From NCBI GenBank assembly GCA_934358495.1, contig CAKRKO010000013.1, positions 1 through 41,094 of the forward strand: a DNA stretch of 41,094 nucleotides, read 5' to 3'. Below are positions 25,770 to 32,529 of the stretch, piece by piece. Origin of the DNA: an uncultured Eubacterium sp. (GTDB taxonomy: Bacteria > Bacillota > Clostridia > Lachnospirales > Lachnospiraceae). A program made the translations under genes and the position numbers. Position 1 is the stretch's first letter, and each line of letters starts with the position of its first letter. The notes under the pieces are model-generated. The model was not told the origin of the DNA. It saw only the letters and a list, made by a program, of their open reading frames with translations, and made no database searches.

Positions 25770-25789
25770 CGCACAAGTAAGGAGAAATT

Positions 25790-27295
25790 ATGATACATTT
25801 GATCACAGAATTGTCTAAATATGTGATGATCATTCTTTTTGCCATTTACACCTGGTACAGCTATGCAGTACTGGTTGTAAAAAACGAAGAGCGGCAGAAG
25901 CGGATGTATAAAGCGCAGACCACCTGTATGATGCTGATCCATCTGGACGCATTCATGGTTCTGTTTGCCGTGACCAAAGAACTGAAGATTCTGATCTTTT
26001 ACGGAGCACAGGTGCTGTTTGTCCTGTTTTTGTTTCTGATCTATCGGATCATATACAAGCGGGCAGCTCGGCTGGTTGTAAATCATATGTGTATGCTGAT
26101 GCTGATCGGATTTATTATCCTGACAAGATTGAAATTTGAGAATGCGATCCGCCAGTTTGAAATTGCGGTTGCAGCGGCAGTGATCTCAGCATTTATCCCG
26201 ATTCTGGTCAGAAAATTGAAATTTTTAAGGAAATTTACCTGGTTTTACTGTGCCATCGGTGTGGTAGCACTTGGAATTGTTCTTGTACTTGGAAAAATGA
26301 GTGGCGGTGCACATCTGTCCTTTACCGTTGCAGGTATTACACTGCAGCCTTCCGAGTTTGTAAAAATTATATTTGTATTTTTTGTAGCCTGCATGTTGTA
26401 CGAAGCGACAGATTTCCGACAGGTGTGTATTACCACTGTTGCAGCGGCGGTGCATGTGGGAATTCTCGTATTGTCTACAGACCTTGGAGCGGCCTTGATC
26501 TTCTTTTTAACCTATGTGGTAATGCTGTATGTGGCAACCCGGAAACCAGTATATTTTTTCGGTGGCCTTGGTGTGGGATGCCTGGCCGCAATCGCTGGAT
26601 CAAAGCTGTTTTCCCATGTGCGGGTGCGAATCGAGGCATGGAAAGATCCTTTTGCATCCATTCATGGCGGCGGATGGCAGGTGGCACAGGCTTTATTTGC
26701 CATTGGAACCGGTGGCTGGTTCGGTATGGGACTCTATCAGGGAATGCCGGATAAAATACCACTGGGAGCATCCGACTTTGTGTTTGCATCCATTTCAGAA
26801 GAGATGGGTGGAGCCTTTGCTGTATGCATTGTATTAGTATGTTTCAGCTGCTTTTTGATGTTCCTGAATATTGCGATGCAGATCAAAGATCAGTTTTATA
26901 AGCTGATCGCGCTGGGACTTGGCTGCGTATACGGTGTTCAGGTGTTTTTGAATGTTGGCGGTGTTATAAAATTTATTCCGTCAACGGGACTGACTCTTCC
27001 GCTGATCAGTTATGGAGGCAGTTCCATTTTGTGTACGATGGTCATGTTTGCCATTATTCAGGGACTGTATATTATGAGGCAGGATGAAGAAGGAGAATTC
27101 GATGAGCAGAAGAATCGAGGACGAAAACAAAAGAAGAACAACGGTCCGAAGCAAAGCATCGACCGGAAGAAACAGCAGAAGCCGAAGGACAAATCAGGTC
27201 AGACAGGGTATCGAGGTCATGAATCTGGATCAGGCAGAACGCGAAACGGCAGGTCCTCGCGGTTCGATGAGAAGGAAGTCGAAGAAATCTGGTAG
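25790..27295 (+). CDS. FtsW/RodA/SpoVE-family SEDS glycosyltransferase
   Basis: A peptidoglycan polymerase of the SEDS family, 501 residues with about ten to twelve hydrophobic segments. Family motifs: L-Q-P-S-E-F-V-K-I, S-T-D-L-G-A-A-L, W-K-D-P-F, A-S-D-F-V-F-A-S-I-S-E-E-M-G, and S-T-G-L-T-L-P-L-I-S-Y-G-G-S-S. After residue ~425 there is a basic, low-complexity tail. The last 64 residues are encoded in DNA that also encodes, in another frame, the start of the next gene. AAGGAG precedes the ATG. It pairs with the PBP downstream, the usual SEDS-bPBP partnership. Confidence 0.92.
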   Translation: MIHLITELSKYVMIILFAIYTWYSYAVLVVKNEERQKRMYKAQTTCMMLIHLDAFMVLFAVTKELKILIFYGAQVLFVLFLFLIYRIIYKRAARLVVNHMCMLMLIGFIILTRLKFENAIRQFEIAVAAAVISAFIPILVRKLKFLRKFTWFYCAIGVVALGIVLVLGKMSGGAHLSFTVAGITLQPSEFVKIIFVFFVACMLYEATDFRQVCITTVAAAVHVGILVLSTDLGAALIFFLTYVVMLYVATRKPVYFFGGLGVGCLAAIAGSKLFSHVRVRIEAWKDPFASIHGGGWQVAQALFAIGTGGWFGMGLYQGMPDKIPLGASDFVFASISEEMGGAFAVCIVLVCFSCFLMFLNIAMQIKDQFYKLIALGLGCVYGVQVFLNVGGVIKFIPSTGLTLPLISYGGSSILCTMVMFAIIQGLYIMRQDEEGEFDEQKNRGRKQKKNNGPKQSIDRKKQQKPKDKSGQTGYRGHESGSGRTRNGRSSRFDEKEVEEIW

Positions 27296-28691
27296 AAACT
27301 TGGAATTCCTGATCATTACCTATCTGTTTCTGGCAATCTTTATCGGAATGATCGGCTATTTTGTATATTTTCAGCTGGTAAAAAGTGAGAGTGTCATCAA
27401 CAGTTCCTATAACTCCCGTCTGGATCTGTATGCGGAGCATGTCATCCGGGGAGATATTACATCGGCGGATGGCACAGTGCTTGCGACCACAAAGACGAAC
27501 GAAGACGGAAATGAGACCAGGGAATATCCATATGGCCGCATGTTTGCTCATGTGGTTGGATATATGAACAATGGAAAAGGCGGACTGGAGTCTCAGTACA
27601 ATTTCAATCTGCTCCGTTCCCATTCCTTTTTCCTGACACAGATCCTCAACGATCTGAAAGATGAGAAAAATCAGGGAGACACCATTGTGACTACTCTGGA
27701 TTACGATGTGCAGAAGACAGCTTATAATGCACTTGGTGATAGGGATGGTGCAGTGGTTGTCATGGAGGCAAAGACCGGAAAAATCCTTGCCATGGTGTCA
27801 AAACCGGATTATGATCCGAATACACTGGCGGATAAATGGGATGATATCGTGTCGGATGAAACCAGTAGTGTGCTGTTAAACCGTGTTACTTCCGGTTTAT
27901 ATCCACCGGGATCTACGTTTAAGATTTTTACTACGCTGGAATATATACATGAGAATCCAAACTATCAGAATTATAGTTTTGACTGTGAAGGTGAATTAAA
28001 TGTGGATGGCAATGAGATCCACTGTTATCACAAAGCAGTGCATGGACAGGAGAATTTAAAGGATTCTTTTGCAAATTCCTGTAATACCTCTTTTTCCAAT
28101 ATCGGTCTGTCACTGGATATTTCCAGTTTCCGAAACTTGTGTGAGAGTATGTTGTTTAATCAGAAACTGCCGGGAACCCTTGCAGGAAGCAAGAGCAGCT
28201 TTGCATTGACTGCAGATGCAGATAAAGGCAAGATCATGCAGACTTCCATTGGTCAGGGTGACACGCTGGTATCTCCGCTTCATATGGTGTTTGTAGCAGG
28301 CGCCATTGCAAATAATGGCGTGGCGATGGAACCTTACGTGGTAGATCATGTGGAAAATGACGGCGGAATCCATGTAAAAAACTATAAAGAAAAAGAATAC
28401 GGAAAGTTGATTTCCACTTCCGATGCAGCGCTGCTTCAGGATTTTATGCGTGGCGTGGTAGAAAACGGAACCGGAAAAGCATTAAATGGGCAGAGTTATA
28501 CCGCATACGGCAAGACAGGATCTGCCGAGTATAACAGTGCCGGTGACAGCCATGGATGGTTTGTCGGTTACGGTCAAAAGAGTGGCTATAATGATATCGC
28601 CATTGCGGTTGTAGTAGAGGATGGCGGATCCGGAAGCCAGTCTGCGGTACCGGTGACAAAACAGATTTTTGATGTATATTTCAACAAATAA
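27102..28691 (+). CDS. Class B penicillin-binding protein (transpeptidase)
   Basis: A 529-residue peptidoglycan transpeptidase: basic disordered cytosolic start (~65 aa), one membrane helix, a short N-terminal domain and a transpeptidase domain with S-T-F-K (catalytic Ser271), S-C-N, and K-T-G-S. It lacks the large dimerisation insert of typical PBP2 and resembles the PbpA type. It probably works with the SEDS protein upstream. The start at 27102 follows AAGGAG by six bases and lies 194 nt before the end of the upstream gene; an ATG at 27084 is a possible alternative. Residues V-V-E-D-G-G-S-G near the end are normal for the family. Confidence 0.92.
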   Translation: MSRRIEDENKRRTTVRSKASTGRNSRSRRTNQVRQGIEVMNLDQAERETAGPRGSMRRKSKKSGRNLEFLIITYLFLAIFIGMIGYFVYFQLVKSESVINSSYNSRLDLYAEHVIRGDITSADGTVLATTKTNEDGNETREYPYGRMFAHVVGYMNNGKGGLESQYNFNLLRSHSFFLTQILNDLKDEKNQGDTIVTTLDYDVQKTAYNALGDRDGAVVVMEAKTGKILAMVSKPDYDPNTLADKWDDIVSDETSSVLLNRVTSGLYPPGSTFKIFTTLEYIHENPNYQNYSFDCEGELNVDGNEIHCYHKAVHGQENLKDSFANSCNTSFSNIGLSLDISSFRNLCESMLFNQKLPGTLAGSKSSFALTADADKGKIMQTSIGQGDTLVSPLHMVFVAGAIANNGVAMEPYVVDHVENDGGIHVKNYKEKEYGKLISTSDAALLQDFMRGVVENGTGKALNGQSYTAYGKTGSAEYNSAGDSHGWFVGYGQKSGYNDIAIAVVVEDGGSGSQSAVPVTKQIFDVYFNK

Positions 28692-28705
28692 AAATTGGCG
28701 AGGTA

Positions 28706-28734
28706 TTGCAAGTTAACTTCAAAAGGCGTATACT
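28706..28734 (+). promoter_or_regulatory. Promoter of the Nudix gene
   Basis: -35 TTGCAA (28706-28711), exactly 17 nt, -10 TATACT (28729-28734). A TTG at 28706 that would extend the Nudix frame lies within this promoter and so is not a start. Confidence 0.72.
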
Positions 28735-28771
28735 TAAAACCAGATTTGAGACCGCATCGGGAGGGCTTGCA

Positions 28772-29224
28772 ATGATAGAAGCAACCAGTTGTGGCGGTGT
28801 GGTTATATTCCGTGGTAAGATTCTGTTGCTGTATAAAAATTATCGTAACAAATATGAAGGCTGGGTTTTGCCGAAAGGAACGGTAGAAGCCGGCGAGGAG
28901 TATAAGGATACTGCTGCAAGAGAAGTCAGAGAGGAGACTGGCGTAGATGCCTCCATCATAAAATATGTGGGAAAGAGCCAGTATACATTTACAGTTCCTG
29001 AGGATACTGTAGAAAAGCAGGTACATTGGTATCTGATGATGGCGGACAGTTATTATAGCAAACCGCAACGCGAGGAATATTTCGTTGATTCCGGTTATTA
29101 TAAATATCATGAAGCCTACCATCTGCTGAAATTTGCAAATGAGAAACAGATTCTGGAAAAAGCTTATCAAGAGTATCTTGACCTGAAACGGAGCAATCTG
29201 TGGGGAACGAAAAAGTATTTTTAG
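28772..29224 (+). CDS. Nudix hydrolase
   Basis: A 150-residue Nudix protein predicted to hydrolyse a nucleoside diphosphate derivative. The Nudix box is complete: G-T-V-E-A-G-E-E, then A-A-R-E-V-R-E-E-T-G-V. W-V-L-P-K-G precedes it, as in diadenosine-polyphosphate or NTP-type members, but the substrate cannot be read. The start at 28772 has GGGAGGG six bases upstream and its own promoter. It is followed by a long palindromic terminator-like element. Confidence 0.9.
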   Translation: MIEATSCGGVVIFRGKILLLYKNYRNKYEGWVLPKGTVEAGEEYKDTAAREVREETGVDASIIKYVGKSQYTFTVPEDTVEKQVHWYLMMADSYYSKPQREEYFVDSGYYKYHEAYHLLKFANEKQILEKAYQEYLDLKRSNLWGTKKYF

Positions 29225-29236
29225 AATCCGGAGTAG

Positions 29237-29288
29237 ACAGAATTAGTAAAACAATCTGGCCAGATGGTTTTATTAATTCTGTTCTTTG
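29237..29288 (+). terminator. Long palindrome, probable terminator after the Nudix gene
   Basis: Two adjacent 23-nt arms (29237-29259 and 29260-29282) are complementary except for one G-U pair and one mismatch, with TGGCCA at the centre, followed by TCTTT. The stem is much longer than needed for termination. Confidence 0.62.
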
Positions 29289-29335
29289 TATATGTGAAAA
29301 AATTTCAGTTAAAACTATAATTGAGGGAACATTAC

Positions 29336-29683
29336 ATGTATTGGTACAGAAATCTATATTTTGATAAAAAATATATTCACCATATCAATCGATTGAAATA
29401 TAAGATTGAACATGGAAAAGCGCATAATGGAGTATATCTGATCAATCTGCCAAAGCGTGAGGGTGCCCTGCTGGAACTGATCCCGAGTATCTTGCTGCAG
29501 CAGAGTCGCTATCCGCGGGAATCCCTTTGCATCATTGGAATGGGAAAAAGCAGAGGGCAGGCGTTAGAGCTGATGCGTCAGATCATCGATACGGTGTATC
29601 ATGAACAGGGGAATTTTGATATCGCCTCTTATCTGCAGATTGAGCAGAAAACGATTCCCGGGGAAGAGGTGATGCAGACATGA
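29336..29683 (+). CDS. Conserved-looking protein of unknown function
   Basis: A 115-residue protein that I do not recognise. It begins M-Y-W-Y-R-N-L-Y and has basic N-terminal and Leu-rich central parts (E-L-I-P-S-I-L-L-Q-Q). No Cys cluster or membrane helix is seen. GAGGGA seven bases upstream favours the ATG at 29336 over the TTG at 29321. It overlaps the DUF2953 gene as ATGA, so translation is coupled and it probably belongs to the DUF2953-GerW unit. Confidence 0.72.
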   Translation: MYWYRNLYFDKKYIHHINRLKYKIEHGKAHNGVYLINLPKREGALLELIPSILLQQSRYPRESLCIIGMGKSRGQALELMRQIIDTVYHEQGNFDIASYLQIEQKTIPGEEVMQT

Positions 29684-30687
29684 TGATTTTTTTTATGATC
29701 TTGAAGATCATAGGCATTGTACTCTGTGTGATCCTTGGAATCATTGCGGTGGTTTTATTTGTGCCTGTCTGCTATGAACTGGATGCAGATATTGATCAAA
29801 AGGAATTCAAAGCCAGGGTTCACTGGCTGGGGCGGCTGGTCCGATTTGAGTTTCGCTGGAAGGAAAAGGCTTATGCCGTGTTGAAGATCCTGTGGTTTGT
29901 GATTGATTTTACAGATCCGGAGGCAGTAGCGTCCAGAAAGGCGAAAAAAGAAGCAAAAGCCCGGAAGAAACAGTTAAAGCAACAGAAGAAAGAAGCCAAA
30001 GAGCGGAAGAAACAGGTGCGTCAGAACGAAAAAGAGAAGCAGCAGGAAGCTGCGGATCGGGAAGCGAGGGCGCAGCAGAGAGAAGAATTCCGCAGGCAAC
30101 AGGGAGAAGCTGTTGAAAGTGAAAACAGAGCAGAAGATTCGGATTCTTCAGGAGAAACAGAAGAGATTACAGAAAGAACTGATAAAGTCGTTAAAAAAAG
30201 CAACGAAAAAGTATCAGCAGAACAGGAAGATATCCGTTCAGAAAATGTGAATGCAGAAGAAAAGCAATCTGTTCTGGATAAATTGAAATCGGCTCATGGA
30301 AAAGCAACTTCCATCAAGGATAAAGTGAAAAGTGGCATTGCCGTCATTCAGTTTTTACGGGAACAGCAACTGATCCCGGCTGTCTGGGTGAAATTAAAAG
30401 TATTTCTCCTGCATATCCGTCCGAGAGTCCTGCAGGGACATTTGAAATTTGGACTATCAAATCCGGCGGACACCGGACAGGTACTTGGCGGAATTGCCAT
30501 GGTTCCATTTTTGTATCAGACGGAACTGCAGCTAGAACCGGATTTTGAAGCAGAGGACAATTATATACAGGGGCAGGTATACAGCCGTGGTCATATGTGC
30601 TGTATCCATCTGGTGATTCTGATCATCCGGTTGCTCAGGGACAAGAAAATACGCAGTGTGATTCACACGATAAGAGAGAATAAATAA
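29680..30687 (+). CDS. DUF2953 membrane protein with charged linker (YtfI-like)
   Basis: A 335-residue protein. An N-terminal helix (residues ~5-30) and V-P-V-C-Y-E-L-D-A-D start the DUF2953 domain, which resumes near the C-terminus (V-F-L-L-H-I-R-P, G-H-L-K-F-G-L-S-N-P). Between them, about residues 90-205 are an extremely charged Lys/Glu/Gln-rich, coiled-coil or disordered insert. B. subtilis has DUF2953 (ytfI) next to ytfJ/gerW, the same order as here. The function is unknown; a sporulation-linked role is suggested by the neighbour. Confidence 0.84.
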   Translation: MMIFFMILKIIGIVLCVILGIIAVVLFVPVCYELDADIDQKEFKARVHWLGRLVRFEFRWKEKAYAVLKILWFVIDFTDPEAVASRKAKKEAKARKKQLKQQKKEAKERKKQVRQNEKEKQQEAADREARAQQREEFRRQQGEAVESENRAEDSDSSGETEEITERTDKVVKKSNEKVSAEQEDIRSENVNAEEKQSVLDKLKSAHGKATSIKDKVKSGIAVIQFLREQQLIPAVWVKLKVFLLHIRPRVLQGHLKFGLSNPADTGQVLGGIAMVPFLYQTELQLEPDFEAEDNYIQGQVYSRGHMCCIHLVILIIRLLRDKKIRSVIHTIRENK

Positions 30688-30703
30688 TAGGAGGTATCAG
30701 AAA

Positions 30704-31141
30704 ATGGCAGAGAATAAAAATACATTTCAAACAACAGTGGAATCTCTGATGAAAGGAATGGATGGATTTGTATCTTCAAAAACGGTGGTCGGTGAGCCGA
30801 TTCAGGTAGGAGAGACCATCATCCTTCCACTGGTGGACGTATCCTTTGGTATGGGCGCCGGTGCATTTTGTGGGGAAAAGAAGAAAAACAGCGGCGGCGG
30901 TATCGGTGGAAAGATGTCTCCAAGCTCCGTACTCGTAATCCAGAATGGAAGCACCCGTCTGGTCAGCGTTAAAAACCAGGATGGCATTTCGAAACTGTTA
31001 GATATGATTCCTGATTTTGTTGACAAATTTATGAAAAAGATGGATGAGAAAAAGAATCCGGAAGAGGCGGAAGCCAGAAAAGAGGCAAAAAAAGAAGCTG
31101 CCGAAGAAATGAAAGATATGCTCAATCTCAGTGAAGAATAG
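30704..31141 (+). CDS. ytfJ: GerW family sporulation protein YtfJ
   Basis: A 145-residue GerW/YtfJ protein. The family core is clear: I-I-L-P-L-V-D-V-S-F-G-M-G-A-G, the Gly-rich G-G-G-I-G-G-K-M-S-P-S-S-V-L-V, and V-K-N-Q-D-G-I-S-K-L-L-D-M-I-P. The C-terminus is a charged Glu/Lys helix. In B. subtilis the protein is needed for normal germination of spores. AGGAGG upstream. Its presence suggests an endospore-forming ancestry but not that this strain sporulates. Confidence 0.92.
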   Translation: MAENKNTFQTTVESLMKGMDGFVSSKTVVGEPIQVGETIILPLVDVSFGMGAGAFCGEKKKNSGGGIGGKMSPSSVLVIQNGSTRLVSVKNQDGISKLLDMIPDFVDKFMKKMDEKKNPEEAEARKEAKKEAAEEMKDMLNLSEE

Positions 31142-31191
31142 AACCTTCCCTGAAATTAAGCAGCTGACAAAGAAATAATATTAAAAGTGGT

Positions 31192-31233
31192 AAAATCCCC
31201 CGCATTATCATAGGATAGTGCAGGGGATTTTTT
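31192..31233 (+). terminator. Terminator-like hairpin overlapping the RBS of the next small gene
   Basis: AAATCCCC with GCA on the left pairs with TGC-AGGGGATTT on the right, followed by T6. AGGGGA in the right arm is also the ribosome site of the ATG at 31234, so the structure may terminate transcription or hide the site. Confidence 0.7.
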
Positions 31234-31389
31234 ATGTGTAACAGAACGACCAAACAACTGGCAGGATTTATCCTGTTCTGGATTGGAATCGGAATGATCG
31301 TGATGCTGTTTATGCCAAATAACTTTGTGGGAATTCTGATTGCCGGCGGATTTATGCTGCTTGGGTATACATTGTACTGTAAATCATAA
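31234..31389 (+). CDS. Small two-helix membrane protein, 51 aa
   Basis: A short frame, M-C-N-R-T-T-K-Q-L then two hydrophobic stretches (F-I-L-F-W-I-G-I-G-M-I-V-M-L-F and V-G-I-L-I-A-G-G-F-M-L-L-G-Y) separated by M-P-N-N-F, ending C-K-S. The layout fits a helical hairpin with a positively charged N-terminus. AGGGGA lies six bases before the ATG but within the right arm of a terminator-like stem. I do not know a function. The well-ordered topology and ribosome site argue it is translated. Confidence 0.68.
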   Translation: MCNRTTKQLAGFILFWIGIGMIVMLFMPNNFVGILIAGGFMLLGYTLYCKS

Positions 31390-31396
31390 GAAAAAT

Positions 31397-31587
31397 CAAG
31401 TCGAACGCACGTGAGACTTGGTGCGTGATTCTGGTCAGCGTAAGCTGACATATTCATCTCAGAATCACTGCACATCCTCGCGGAGCGTTTATCTCAGTCG
31501 GAGATTGAACTCCCACTGAGAAAGATTTGTTATTACTCACCACTTGCAGAAGTGGGAGTCTCAACTCAGACTGAGATGAAATAGAAG
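31397..31587. other. Strongly structured non-coding stretch
   Basis: No convincing gene. Three stems are readable: GTCAGC/GCTGAC with a GTAA loop inside a longer pairing of GTGCGTGATTCTG with CAGAATCACTGCAC; CAAGTC/GACTTG just before it; and a 27-nt imperfect inverted repeat (about 31491-31517 with 31550-31576; 22 of 27 pair) enclosing an inner CCACTT/AAGTGG hairpin. It could be a structured RNA or the decayed end of an IS200/IS605-like element; no transposase or TnpB gene remains. Confidence 0.5.
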
Positions 31588-31640
31588 GAAGCAGCCAGAT
31601 ATGGTAAAAACAAATAGATGTAAGTTTGTCCGGCAAACGT

Positions 31641-31669
31641 AAAAATGACTGGCAGATATCTGCCAGTCA
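31641..31669 (-). terminator. Terminator of rpmB
   Basis: A perfect 24-nt palindrome centred on GATATC (31646-31669), followed on the minus strand by T5. On the plus strand it is not followed at once by Ts. Confidence 0.83.
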
Positions 31670-31684
31670 CCTCAATGTTTTTTC

Positions 31685-31870
31685 TTATGCTCTTTCAACT
31701 TTGTTGGATCTCAGACAAGAAGCACAAACGTATAATGATTTATGAGTACCATTAACATTACATTTAACTTTCTTGATGTTTGATTTCCACATTCTATTAG
31801 ATCTTCTATGAGAATGACTCACATTGTTTCCGAAATGAGCGCCTTTTCCACAAACACTGCACTTTGCCAT
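31685..31870 (-). CDS. rpmB: 50S ribosomal protein L28
   Basis: 61-residue ribosomal protein. M-A-K-C-S-V-C-G-K-G at the start and L-Y-V-C-A-S-C-L-R-S near the end give two C-x2-C pairs, the zinc-binding form of L28; H-S-H-R-R-S-N-R-M-W is the family core. AGGAGG lies seven bases upstream. It is a single-gene transcript with its own promoter and terminator, divergent from the Asp23 gene, as in many Firmicutes. Confidence 0.96.
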   Translation of the reverse strand: MAKCSVCGKGAHFGNNVSHSHRRSNRMWKSNIKKVKCNVNGTHKSLYVCASCLRSNKVERA

Positions 31871-31927
31871 GATTGCACCTCCTTGTGTTTACTAAGCTCG
31901 TATGTTCTGCGAACTCACAACAAATGT

Positions 31928-31956
31928 ATTCTATCAGATGAATCACAATAATGCAA
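31928..31956 (-). promoter_or_regulatory. Promoter of rpmB
   Basis: Read on the minus strand: -35 TTGCAT, 17-nt spacer, extended -10 TGATAGAAT. About 50 nt of leader precede the start codon. The remainder of the gap to 32156 is AT-rich and contains a TATAAT (32040-32045) that could serve the opposite operon, without a good -35. Confidence 0.7.
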
Positions 31957-32156
31957 CAATTATTTTGAAAAAAATCAAAAAAATTCCGAAAACTTGATAT
32001 ATTTTTGATTTCACTATTCCTTTTTTGTGAAAAAATGGGTATAATAAGTCATATATGAAAATATGGGCAGGAATGCGTGTATGAAAGAAGGGGCATCAGC
32101 CCTTGTTATACAGAATGAAGCATATGCCTGAAAATAAAAAGTGTGGAGGAGCAAGT

Positions 32157-32516
32157 ATGAGAGGTCAGTTTGAAAATTCTCTTGGAACGGTTAGTATAGA
32201 TTCGGAAGTGGTCGCAACCTATGCCGGTTCTGTGGCCGTAGAATGTTTTGGTATCGTAGGAATGGCAGCTGTCAATATGAAAGATGGTCTTGTAAAATTG
32301 TTAAAAAAGGATTATCTTCATCATGGTATCTCTGTAAAAATCGAAGAGAATAACCGGATCACATTAGATTTCCATGTGATCGTATCATACGGTGTAAGTA
32401 TTTCCACCGTATCAGATAATCTGATTTCCACTGTAAAATATAAAGTGGAAGAATTCACCGGCATGAAGATTGAGAAGATCAATATCTTTGTAGAAGGTGT
32501 CAGAGTCATTGATTAA
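32157..32516 (+). CDS. Asp23/Gls24 family envelope stress protein
   Basis: A 119-residue DUF322 protein (YloU-like). It begins G-T-V-S-I-D-S-E-V-V-A-T-Y-A-G-S-V-A with E-C-F-G-I-V-G-M and ends K-I-N-I-F-V-E-G-V-R-V, family hallmarks. It is encoded just before the FakA-like gene as in B. subtilis yloU-yloV, and a role in lipid or envelope homeostasis is usually assumed. The start at 32157 has GGAGGA seven bases upstream; an in-frame ATG at 32103 lacks a site. Confidence 0.91.
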   Translation: MRGQFENSLGTVSIDSEVVATYAGSVAVECFGIVGMAAVNMKDGLVKLLKKDYLHHGISVKIEENNRITLDFHVIVSYGVSISTVSDNLISTVKYKVEEFTGMKIEKINIFVEGVRVID

Positions 32517-32529
32517 GGAGGAATTGAGT

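Noticed and set aside
28706..28771. N-terminal extension of the Nudix protein from TTG 28706
   Set aside because: The TTG is itself the -35 hexamer of a 17-nt-spaced promoter.
31128..31636. Minus-strand frames across the structured region as a TnpB remnant gene
   Set aside because: Short, overlapping with the small membrane gene and without TnpB catalytic motifs; resemblance to TnpB ends is too weak to call a pseudogene.
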